A stretch of DNA of 64,000 bases, from contig LGRX02003719.1 in assembly GCA_001247695.2 (NCBI GenBank), forward strand, positions 38,380-102,379. Direction: 5' to 3'. The DNA comes from Cymbomonas tetramitiformis. Lineage: Eukaryota; Chlorophyta; Pyramimonadophyceae; Pyramimonadales; Pyramimonadaceae. The position numbers and the translations under genes were made by a program. Positions 54,608-64,000 of this stretch are shown one piece after another. A model generated the notes under the pieces. That model did no database searches. It was not told the origin of the DNA and worked only from the letters and a program-made list of their open reading frames with translations. Numbering within the stretch: position 1 is the stretch's first letter; every line of letters begins with the position of its first letter.

Positions 54608-56057
54608 ATATATATATATTCCCTGACAGAGTGATCGTTATTCATTAAGTCGAGTAGCCGCGATGGCGACGAAGAAAAGGAGGAAGAAACCTCCGCCATG
54701 CCGGACCGAGGCGCGTGCAGATGTCCGGCTGTTGGGAGCCTGGGGCACCGCCTTCGAGTCGCTGGCATGTGTGTGCGGCGTGTGAGGCGGGAGAGCGGGG
54801 GTGACCTTGGCAGGCCTGCCGAGAGCCGCGCGCACGATGGCAGCGCTGAAGCGCAGGTGACAGCGAGGGCAGCTCGTCGCGGGGATCTCTGGCCACGGTG
54901 CACCCCGCCTCTGGCTCACTATCCGCGCGTGTGCAGCCCTCCGATGCTCGCAGGACGCAGAGACATGGGCGGCAGCGTGCAGCATGCGCCACACCCGGCG
55001 GCAATGCGGGTCGTGTCTGTTTAGATAAATCACTGAGCGAAGAGTCGCCGCTGTCGCGGCCTCTCCTCGTCAATGTTGGGCGACCTGGCTGTCATCCGGT
55101 TGGCCGGTGTGGGGCATGGGGCAAGGGTTACACGAGAGGTGCAACCAGCATTGAGGAGGGGGCGTGGCCTGGCGGGCGAGTAGGGAGGAGGCACACCCGC
55201 ATCAGGGTCGTCAGCAAGGCGTGGCACCGTGGATCGAGCATTGCAGCGCGGGCAGGTGATGATCTGCAAGCGCAATTCAACACGGTCACCAGTTCCAACA
55301 GTTGAGGGACAGACTTTCGGACTTTCGGCCTGCCTGCGCATCCCCGTATAGCTTTGGCAGCGCGCCTCCTTGGCCCACCTTCGGTGGACCGGAACGACAC
55401 TCGGGCAGGGAGCACAGGAACAGCAGGAAGCCAAAAAGTCTCCGACGCAGCTGTATTCCGAAGAGCGGGATGCAGAACAACTGACGAGCCCGCTCCACCT
55501 GATACCGGCCTTGGGAACAATCCACACTGCAGCACCTGCCGGCTCGTGCCGTCAGCAATCGAGCCGGAGAGTCGTCCACCCCGAGGGAGCCCACGCCTAG
55601 CCATCCATCACGCGTGCGCATTCTCTGTCGGCATTGCGTAGCATTCTCTCCCGTGACGTGGGAGCCAGGGAGCGGCAGAGCGCCAGGGAGGCTACCGGCA
55701 GATCCCGGTTTGCGACCCTCCACAAGAGCGCCAGCAAGCCGATGCAGCTGCACCAGCCGACGCCCTGCGCGCAGCAACCCGCGCTCCGCTGCCCTTGAAT
55801 TCTCCCGACCGCATTATGCCCCCTCCCGGAAGGCGGGACGAGTAAAAAGAAAGGGAGGCAGTGTCATTGTCGAGGTGACGCGGTGACGCGGTGACACGCA
55901 GGGCATCGAGTGCGCAGATACCTGGCCAAATGTGGCGATGAGAAAAACCAGGGGTGCGCATATCTTCACGACTCGGACGAGGCAAGGGAAAAAGGAATAT
56001 CCTCACTGCAAGGGTGCCGACAAGGCGAGGAGTGGCGTGAGAAGGGACTGACGTTAC
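54608..56057. other. Probable intron and exon region of minus-strand genes, unresolved
   Basis: GC-rich sequence with overlapping minus-strand frames. Two contain CxxC pairs in plausible context: IITCPRCNARSTVPRLADD near 55240, and PATSCPRCHLRFSAAIV near 54860. Together they could be a zinc ribbon, but no consistent splice model links them. A plus-strand ATG at 54663 opens a 42-codon basic frame (MATKKRRKKPPP) with no support. Confidence 0.3.
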
Positions 56058-56142
56058 TGCAGGGCCCAAACATGGCGTTGCCCAGGATCACCGTCGTGAA
56101 CAGAACACCGAGTGAGATCCAAGCGATGGAGCTGAGTCCCTC
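56058..56142 (-). CDS. Transmembrane exon, possibly of the RING-H2 gene
   Basis: An 85-base exon (acceptor CTTGGCAG, weak donor GCA|GTAACG) encodes one membrane helix (SIAWISLGVLFTTVILG). It is on the same strand as, and upstream of, the RING exons. Plant-type membrane RING-H2 ligases carry several such helices before the RING, so it may belong to that gene. Confidence 0.35.
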
Positions 56143-56409
56143 CTGCCAAGCCGCATGCACAAAGTGCACCCTCGCTCATTTTCAACATCCAGCAAGCCAC
56201 GATAATCCCATAAATAGGAACAGCGGATCGGTTCTCCTCAAAGTCACTTCGTCCACCAAAACACCAAAACACCAAGACACCAGGACACCATGCACGCGTA
56301 CACAGGCGGAGTGGCGAAGCGCGTGGTTGGGCAGCCACCATGCGCGCATACACGAGCAGAGTGAGGGCGGAGAGTGTAGTGGTCTGCAATAGCTGCAGGC
56401 ACTTGACAT

Positions 56410-56488
56410 ATAGACGATGCGTCTCCGATCCCTGCGAGAACGTCGCGCCCATCCGCAGGCTGCGCAGCAGAGTCATCGTGTTGGTCGC
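56410..56488 (-). CDS. Candidate exon upstream of the transmembrane exon
   Basis: Starts at the acceptor GGGTGCAG and encodes ATNTMTLLRSLRMGATFSQG; possible donor TAT|GTCAAG. Open frame and acceptor are good, the donor is weak. Tentatively part of the same minus-strand membrane-protein gene. Confidence 0.25.
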
Positions 56489-56949
56489 CTGCACCCAGAC
56501 CCGCCTCCCGCCCCGAGCTCTCCGCATCCAGGCCGCGACGCCTCAAACCCAACAACCTGCCGCCGTGAAGCTGCGCCTCGCTGGAAATATTCTAGGGGTG
56601 GATCTGCAGCCACAGGCGGGCCGAGCACAGCTTCCTCGTGCGAGTGCCTCTCTGCAGCTGCGCCGCTGAGCCGTGTGCATATTTTCCACAGCCAAGAGAC
56701 AGGGTCCCTGAGTCCAGCCTCGGTTTGGCCGGACTGCAGGATGCTTCCCCCTAAGATTCTGCATCCCTAAGTCGTACACTCATCCGCCACAGCGAAGAAT
56801 CAGGGGGGAATGTACACAACACCAGTTGTAAAAAAAATCCGAGGGAAACTAAAGTGACACGTGGGCGCTTTGAATGCCCGGTTGAGCGTCAGGATGCTGC
56901 CTGAAGGGGTGAACGCGGGCGGTGCCCCCCTGTGAGGACGCTGCGCGGC

Positions 56950-57305
56950 CCCCCTTAAGAAACGAGGCCGCCTTAAGCAAAGGGAGCGCACGAGGCCGCC
57001 TTAAGAAAGGGGAGCGCACGAGGCCGCCTTACGAAAGGGGAGCGCACGAGGCCGCCTTAAGGAAAGGGGAGCGCACGAGGCCGCCTTAAGAAAAGGGAGC
57101 GCACGAGGCCGCCTTAAGAAAAGGGGAGCGCACGAGGCCGCCTTTACGAAAGGAGCGCACGAGGCCGCCTTAAGAAAAGGGGAGCGCACGAGGCCGCCTT
57201 ACGAAAGGGAGCGCACGAGGCCGCCTTAAAGAAAGGGGAGCGCACGAGGCCGCTTTAAGGAAAGGGGAGCGCACGAGGCCGCCTTAAGAAAGGGGAGCTT
57301 GCACG
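56950..57305. repeat. 30-bp minisatellite GCACGAGGCCGCCTTAAG
   Basis: About eleven units of roughly 28-31 bp (GAGCGCACGAGGCCGCCTTA followed by AGAAAGGGGA variants). Located between the candidate exons at 56488 and 57483, so inside an intron if the gene model holds. Confidence 0.92.
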
Positions 57306-57482
57306 ATTTTTGAAGGGAGCGGAACATATCCCGGAAAGCGAAGGGGGAATAAAATCTGCCTCCTGAACAGGGAGGGAGGATTTGCCGCCGCCGCAATCGG
57401 CGGGAAGCTCACGTTACGGCTTGCAAGGGGGGAGCTCATGCCGCCGGCTGAAGGAGGGGCAAGCTAAAGACGCAGAAGCTAC

Positions 57483-57641
57483 CGAGCTCGTGAGGCATCC
57501 GATGGTCCACAAGCCAAAGCAAAAGAGCGCCATGTCATGCTTCCCGCTCACGAGACCGTTCACGGAAAACTCGGTGAGCAGGAACACGGCCCACATCATC
57601 TGCAACCATGCTGTGCACAAAAGAACCCAACGCATCCCTTG
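57483..57641 (-). CDS. Exon encoding two transmembrane helices
   Basis: 159 bases, phase 0 at both ends (acceptor AAGGTGCAG, donor TCG|GTAGCT). It encodes two hydrophobic helices (VLLCTAWLQMMWAVFLL and MALFCFGLWTIGCL) separated by a short polar loop. Suggests a multi-pass membrane protein; the best candidate partner is the RING-H2 gene downstream on the same strand. Confidence 0.4.
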
Positions 57642-58329
57642 CTGCACCTTAGATGTACCACTCGAAGCCAAATGTGCGCCCCGACGACACACTCATAGCA
57701 AGAGCGGTCTGCACACGAGATGGCACGTCGGCGCCAAACACTTTCACGCGTGTGCCATACTCAGCTTCAGCTGGTAAGCATATCAACTTGGTAGCGTTAC
57801 ACCTAAACCGCATGAATGAAGCTTGAGTTGGCAAGCGTCTCAACTTGGGGCACTGCACCTAAGCCATGTGCAGCTTCAGGTGGTAAGAGTCTAAACTTGG
57901 GATATGCGGAGACCCGAGACTAGTGAACCGCCGGATAGTCGCGCGCTCGCATTGGTGATACACATTTGACGTGAGCAGTGCCCGAAGGCCCAACCACCAC
58001 AACAAGAAAATCACAACAAGCTCGCTAGGTGGCCAATCACTCATGCAACGTGCACAAGGTCGTCATTCAAGTTCCAAATATTTAGGCATTTGCTCGCAAC
58101 CTTTATTCGTATTTTGTAGGGAATCCTAAGATCCTTAAGCCCCCCGCCTTCAGGCATCTCAACACAAACACACTCAGAGACGTGAGGAGCGCCCGAAGGA
58201 CCAGTCACCACGGCAAGCGAGTCGCAACACGAAAGAGTTTGCTCGGTGTTCAGCTACAGTGTCCCAGAGAATCGAGGAGAACTTAGAGGGAGCGAAAAGA
58301 CAGCGTGACGAGGTGAACGTGTCCTCATC

Positions 58330-58760
58330 ACTACCAACGTCACGCTTTCGGTATGTTCTCGGGCGACTGCGTATGCTTGCAGCGTGGCTGCCACGTTGCA
58401 GAACTCAGGTAGAGTCGTGCCAGTGCGACAATCTACAACAGACGTAAGAAAGAACCCTGAAATCTCGTTGATAGTCGCCATCGAGCCTAACAACTGAGTG
58501 GTTTCACTTTTCACGAGTCCAGTTCAAGTTAGAATAGTGCGGTGCCTTCAGACAAAATACCAATAAAGCCCCGAAATGTGGAGCGCGGTCAAGAGCTGAA
58601 ATAAGATGCCGCACATAATCTAGAGGAGACTCGGACAGTTTAGAATATGAGTCACTGTGACCGTACCAAGGAAAAGTCCGCGTTGCATGACGCGCGCCCA
58701 TAACTGCGGATCCATCTGCAAAGACGCGAGGGACCACCTCAGCCCAAAGCATTGGCGAGT
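58330..58760 (-). CDS. Candidate exons of an unidentified minus-strand gene
   Basis: Two exon-like segments. One near 58700 follows GTCTTTGCAG and reads MDPQLWARVMQRGLFL. The other near 58340-58448 follows TGTTGTAG, reads TGTTLPEFCNVAATLQAYAV and continues to a donor (TTG|GTAGTG). The fragments are too short to identify, and the precise joins are not established. Confidence 0.3.
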
Positions 58761-58998
58761 GATGCGCAGTACGCTACACTCATCCGTTGGACAACAGCAT
58801 ACTTCTCAGAAGAGATAGACAGGATATAATAGGTCAAAGACGAAATTTTGTACACGGTGCAGAGGTGTGGATGAATCGATCTTGCAGGTCCTGAGTGTCA
58901 TATAGCGAAGCGCATAGAGGCGTCGCAAGGCGTTTTGGTATATACGCTGCTAGCGTTGTTGGCATAGGGAGGGGAGAAAACTTACAGAGTGACCTTAA

Positions 58999-59347
58999 TC
59001 TATTCGAAGCTGAGCATAACAGGCTGTTTGCGCAAGTGGAACAAGGTAGGGTCACGTCGAAAGGCATCGAGCCTGAAGGCTGAAGTCTTCTGGCGGCAAA
59101 CCGAAAGTGAAGCATGCTTATGAGTGCAGGGAAGACCTAAGCCTATCAAGGGTCTTACCCGCAGGACGGTTTCAACTCCCGGGTCATAGTTTCCTCTGAG
59201 CACCTGGAAGTTCGCTTCCTCGTCGTCGACTCGGACTTCTGGGGGAGCCTCTTCGATCTGCGCCTCAGCGTCCACGAGAAGCTCATACCGTTGCTCACTC
59301 ATTCCGAAGTTTGGAGGGCGCAGTAAGATCCTGCTCGTACCGGACAC
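58999..59347 (-). CDS. Small two-exon acidic protein or gene end, unidentified
   Basis: Exon 59168-59347 ends at a strong donor (CGG|GTAAGA). The next begins after TTGCCGCCAG at about 59088 and ends at TAG (58999). The joined frame from ATG ~59303 is 77 codons: an acidic helical N-terminus (MSEQRYELLVDAEAQIEEAP), then RGNYDPGVETVLR, then a basic segment (FRLDAFRRDPTLFHLRKQ). The frame is open upstream of the ATG, so earlier exons may exist. No family recognised. Confidence 0.45.
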
Positions 59348-61451
59348 AGGTCACACGCGCAGGGTTTCCAACTACAAACAAGGCCTCCACATCGAGTGGA
59401 GCACTACTTTCGACTGCGCTCCTCTCGTTCCAGAAAACTCGTATGCGAGGTAGACCTGTGACGCTAAGCTACAGTAGTGATTTGCTTCAATGCTACAGTC
59501 GTCGCTTGTGCTACTGTCGTGTACTAGTCCTGTCCCACCTACGTGGTCACGCCTGTCCGCTGTCGATGTCGTGTGTGCGGCATCACGCATATCGATATCT
59601 CATTATCTGATCGTGATGAGACAGGCGAGGGAGGGATCTGCCCATCGCATGGCTTCTGGCATGCGATGGTCGACATCGACATCGAAGATCGATGGTATCG
59701 ACATGGATACGTCCATAGTGATAGTCGATAGTCCTAAGTAAGTGCGTCGTGATAGTCGATAGCGATAGCTCTCGTCTGTGACTGTCGTGTGTCACTGATG
59801 TTGAACTGTGTGACACTGACCTCTGACGATACGGTTCCTGATCGTTATTCGCTTATTCCCATACCTCGAGGTGACACTGTGACACGTGATTCTGATAGTA
59901 TTCTGATAGTCAAACGACCCTCCCGCTGACTGGACCGGATTTATGGGATGACAGTACGGATCCTCAAACATTCTGTGACAGTATCAAAACATATAAACAT
60001 TGAGACATAGACATCGACGTCAGCGTCATGACGATGACGCGCGTCAATTTTACCAGTATTTCACCCCACTTTGCGACTTGGTGCTATAAACTTGCGAAAA
60101 GTTCCGAAGAACCCTAAATCAGTAAATCCTTCCGCTAGCCTGACGCCTTGATCAAAACGCATGTTCCCATGTCGAGCTCGACAATCACAATGCGAGTGTC
60201 AGAGACTCACAGTACGAATGAAATAATTAGGTTCATCACATTTAGATTGTAGTTTCGCGACTTATTCGAAACACCCTCGCCTGTTTGCGAAATAATGTAG
60301 GGTCTCTATCAGAAGAATGGCAAGCATGGTTAGTCACCTTTTGAGCTTAAAACCTCCTGAAAACCTATGAAAGACTTAAGATACGAATGCGAATCAAGAC
60401 CACATTTCGCTTTCAACGGCACTTTTCTCGACAAGCTACCTTACCCGCGAAAACGCTGACATTCATCCTTATGCACACCTTGAACTTTGCGAACTTCGTG
60501 GATGCAGGTGTGCTCTTGCGTGTGACCATGCCTCAACCCTGTCATCACACTCCTCTCCGATTTTTAGTGGTCACGACCTCCACATTCGTCTCAACAGACA
60601 GAAACCTTAGCTGCTTGACGAATTTCCAAACATGCCACAAACTTTAATGCATGATCTTGAAGGTCTTTTCCTATGTGCACACACGGAAGAAAGCTGGAAA
60701 TAAGATGGGCACTTGCGAGGTCTTACTGAACACGATGCACCTTCAGAGATCCCATACTCATTATATACTTTGGATGGTGTGGCCTGGATAACTGCAGACT
60801 GCTCAAGTTGCAGCATTACCAACTATAACGCATGTTACAATGTGAAGCCCTTCGCTCATTGGATAGTCGCTCCTTGCTCTTTAGCCTTCCCATTCCTTCC
60901 CTTGCTAAATGTGCACGCCATAGTGTAGACAGCGAGCTTAGTCACGAGGGATGCGACTTCGCGAGAAGTCGCGCGCCTGCTTCCTCGACTTTGCGTGAAG
61001 TCGCGCGCCTGCTTCCTCGACTTTGCGAGAAGTCGCGCGCCTGCTTCCTCGACACGTTTGCGTTTCTCTCGCACTCTGTGGTATGGTGTACCTTGTGTGG
61101 TGCACCTCGAAGGCACGGTATCCTGGAATTTTTGTTTCAGAAAAAGTGAACAAATTTTCCTCCAGTGTCAACACTGGAACTTAGTACCGTCTTCCAGTGG
61201 ATCTCCCACCGTACCTGTGTTCCAGCTCATGTCATATGCATGTGTCACAGCCTGGCTGCATGTGTCACAGCTTGGCTGCCACTTATGGAGAAGCGCTGCT
61301 AGTTGAGTTGCTTGAGGAGAAGCGCCGTTGGCTGTCATTTCTGGAAGTCGCCGTGCCTGTGCCGAGATGTGCATATGGGGCACAGGGCTCGAGGGCTGTG
61401 CTGACTGAATTCTTCACTCTGAGAACCTGAGCAGCTCGGGCTCCACTGCAG
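59348..61451. other. Gene-poor region left of the mucin-like exon
   Basis: 59560-59790 is ATCGAT-rich with GATAGTCGATAG motifs. 60955-61055 holds a roughly 33-bp unit (GAAGTCGCGCGCCTGCTTCC) in four copies. 61240-61275 has a short CATGTGTCACAGC duplication. 5' exons of the mucin-like gene should lie here but I cannot place them. Confidence 0.45.
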
Positions 61452-63288
61452 GGTTGTCAAGCATATGGAGGCTCGAAAAGTTACACGTGCTCGTCTGGAA
61501 GCGCTGTGTGCGAGTGTGCCGAGGGCTTTCTGAACCTCTGCGGCACTGCTGCACCAACTACCTTCGCACCTTCCTCCTCCCCTACTAGCCTCTCCCCAAC
61601 CACTTCACCTCCTACCAGGTCACCGACTTCTTCAAACCCCACCAGTGCACCTCCCACACCGAGCCCCACTCACCCTCCCGTCACTTCTGCTCCGAGCCTC
61701 GCACCCACGCTATCCCCGACCACCATCGCCCCTTCGTCCTCCCCATCGTTCCCCCCAACAACACCGACGCCAACCACAAGCCGCCCGACCGCTCCACCGG
61801 CCACAATCTCCCCAACAAGCGGCTCGCCCACGACGCTCTTTCCCTCAACCTTCCCTCCCACTACTGTACCACCGTCTCTGCCCCCCCAAACAGCTGGGCC
61901 AACCACGTCCTCCCCGAGTACCACTGCCCCTTCCACAATCGCTCCAACCACCCTCTCTCCCATCACGGAGACCCCTACCTTAGGACCGAGCAATCCACCC
62001 ACATCCTCCCCTGCAACTGAATTCCCCTCACCATCTCCAACCGGTTCGCCTACATCCTTGCCCCCCACTACAATCAGCCCATCGCTTGAACCTACCACAG
62101 ACCTTCCCACCACTGAATTCCCCACGACGGACATGCCCTCAACCACGCACCCGAGTACCCCATCCCCAACCACCCATATCCCGACCACTGCTGCGCCTTC
62201 ATCCGTACCTCCAACTACTTCGCACCCAGTCACGGATGTGCCTGCCACTTCCCCGCCTTCTACCCCCCACGAACTCACCCCCACCAGCTATCCGTCCACC
62301 TGCCCCCTAGCACCTCTTTCCCCGACAACAACTTCCCCTATCACCAGTTCTCCTGTTACTGCTAGCCCTACCTCAACACCCAGCATTCCGCCTTCAGTTC
62401 CACCCACATATCCTGGTACAGACTTCCCTACTTCAGCGCCGAGCAGTCCACCTTCATTCATGCCTACACCTCCTGTCACAACATTCCCTACCGCAACGCC
62501 GAGCACCTCACCGACATCAATGCCATCCCATCCTGCCACAGCATCCCCGACACCTAGCACTCCAGCTCCATCGCCACATGTCACTCCAGCTCCCACATTA
62601 CCCCCGACCCGTCCTGCACCCACCTCTGCCCCAACCGCTTCCCTCTTTGCCTCGCAACCGATTACCTCCACGTCAACCGCTGTGCCCTCTTCGACATTGC
62701 CCCCTTCAACCCCATCACCAGTCGTATCCAATACGACGCCAGCCATTTCGCCCACCCTATCTCCCGAGTCGCCTCCTCCAACCACCCACCGCGCCACTTC
62801 TTTCCCCGTCAGCCCCACCCCCCCTGCACCCGCACCCAACATGTCTACTGCCCCTACGCTGACGGCCCATATCGCTGTTGTGGTTCCGAGTGCTATCCTC
62901 GCCACGGCCACGCCCTCCGCAATACCAATCCCCAACCGTCCGACGCCGACACCATCCACTGCTGCTTTGCCACCCGAGTCCCGGCCTCACAGCAACTCCA
63001 CTGACACCATACACTTCCCGGCGCACACCACTGTGCCCACCCGAGCCCCCTTCATGGGGCTTCCGCTGGTCACTGCACCGCCCAAAGCCGAGCCGCATGC
63101 ATCTGCCATCACCCCCTTTGCTTTCTTGCCGCCGTCGCCGTTGCTAACTCACCCCGCACTTCCACCTCCCATCCGGCGCTCCCCTGGCGCTTCACCACCG
63201 CCCGCCACGCCCGTGTACGCCACTCATCCACACGCCTCGTCAACCGCCCCGCAGTCAGCGGTGCCAGCTGCGGGGGAGCAACTGCCAG
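61452..63288 (+). CDS. Giant Thr/Pro/Ser-rich exon of a mucin-like or cell-wall glycoprotein
   Basis: 1837 bases between the acceptor CCACTGCAG and the donor CCAG|GTGAGC, starting in phase 0. It opens with a small Cys-rich EGF-like piece (GCQAYGGSKSYTC, CECAEGFLNLCG), then about 570 residues of Thr/Pro/Ser repeats (PTTSPPT, PTSxPT types), ending in a Pro/Ala/His-rich part. Such regions are densely O-glycosylated in extracellular matrix or cell-wall proteins. The Cys-rich module implies an extracellular N-terminal portion in earlier exons. Reading through the donor adds only a short basic tail (CRCRRSRKD) and a stop, consistent with an intron there. Confidence 0.75.
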
Positions 63289-64000
63289 GTGAGCGACCCC
63301 GCTGCCGTTGCCGTCGATCTCGAAAAGATATCAATGATCCACCACGTTTAGATATGCGTGGCGATCCTGAATGACAAGAGGCACCCCGGGCTCGGCCAAT
63401 GAGCGACGTAGAGGCAGTCCGGGCTCGGCCAATGAGCGACTGGCGGCGCCACAGGCTCGGCCAATGAGTGACGTGGAGGCTCTTCGGGCTCGACTAATGA
63501 GCGACTGGCGGCGCCATGGACTCGGCCAATGAGCGACGTGGAGGCGCTCCGGGCTCGGCCAATGAGCGACTGGCGGCGCCACAGGCTCGGCCAATGAGTG
63601 ACGTGGAGGCTGTTCGGGCTCGACTAATGAGCGACTGGCGGCGCCATAGACTCGGCCAATGAGCGACGTGGAGGCGGTCCGGCCTCGGCCAATGAGCGAC
63701 TGGCGGCGCCACAGGCTTGGCCAATGAGTGACGTGGAGGCGGTCCGCGCTCGACTAATGAGCGACTGGCGGCGCCACAGGCTCGGCCAATGATCGACGGG
63801 GAGGCTGTTCGGGCTCGGCCAATGAGCGACGTGGAGGCACCCCGGGATCGGCCAATGAGCGGCTGGAGGCTGTCTGGGCTGGACCAATGAGCGGCTGGAG
63901 GCTGGTTGGGCTGGACCAGTGGGGCTGGAGGCTGTAGCTGGATCAATGAGCGGCTGGAGGCTGCCTGGGCTGGACTGTGGACGGCTGGAGGCTGTCTGGG
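63289..64000 (+). repeat. Intron minisatellite, CTCGGCCAATGAGCGAC units
   Basis: From 63385 to the window end, about 18 units of ~33 bp alternate between CGGCCAATGAGCGACGTGGA- and CGGCCAATGAGCGACTGGCG-type forms, shortening near the end to GACCAATGAGCGGCTGGAGG. It fills the intron after the mucin-like exon and runs off the window. Confidence 0.92.

Noticed and set aside
61670..62959. Val/Gly-rich minus-strand frames opposite the mucin-like exon
   Set aside because: They are antisense readings of the Thr/Pro/Ser repeats; splice signals and the Cys-rich module support only the plus strand.

Overview
The window is nuclear DNA of a photosynthetic eukaryote, most likely an alga. The evidence is spliceosomal introns throughout, a bacterial-type sigma-70 factor with a candidate plastid-targeting leader, and a mix of Ty3/gypsy chromovirus, tyrosine-recombinase retroelement, RNase H-like transposase and MITE families. 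No rDNA or tRNA set fixes the lineage, so I leave it unresolved. A 252-base N gap lies at 22197-22448.

Layout. 1-1412: fragments of two minus-strand host genes. 2588-13254: a complete Ty3/gypsy chromovirus on the minus strand, with 99% identical LTRs, a 79-bp intron inside integrase and broken gag-pol frames. 13257-13960: diverged ~170-bp tandem repeats. 15359-20129: a mobile-element-like module with a multi-exon transposase-like gene (RNase H-like core plus SAP exon) and a divergent 212-aa gene. They are separated by twelve perfect palindromes spaced exactly 42 bp apart and a 31-bp inverted repeat. 20925-25323: MITEs, a minisatellite and a retrotransposon gag remnant interrupted by two MITEs, one with a TA and one with a 9-bp target duplication. 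25700-30300: dispersed and tandem repeats with no gene recognised.

30317-39437: a plastid sigma factor gene on the minus strand. Eleven exons could be phased exactly by hand, giving a 623-aa product. Two of its ten introns use GC-AG ends, and most carry a private minisatellite; intron 3 holds a 2.3-kb array of ~53-bp units. 40476-45812: a Kangaroo/PAT-type tyrosine-recombinase retroelement with split direct repeats. Its unoccupied target sequence is present at 20396-20437 in the same window.

46326-47792: an intronless GSTCD-like methyltransferase gene. 51982-53565 (perhaps reaching 57641): a RING-H2 ubiquitin ligase on the minus strand. 53887-54607: a fold-back element. 56950-57300: a minisatellite. 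58300-59350: exons of small unidentified genes. 61452-63288: a very long Thr/Pro/Ser-rich exon of a mucin-like or cell-wall glycoprotein, whose following intron is again a minisatellite.

Host genes share one pattern: short, correctly phased exons between introns built largely of simple tandem arrays, with mobile elements filling the space between genes. All exon joins were read by eye from splice signals, phase and protein similarity, without transcript evidence.
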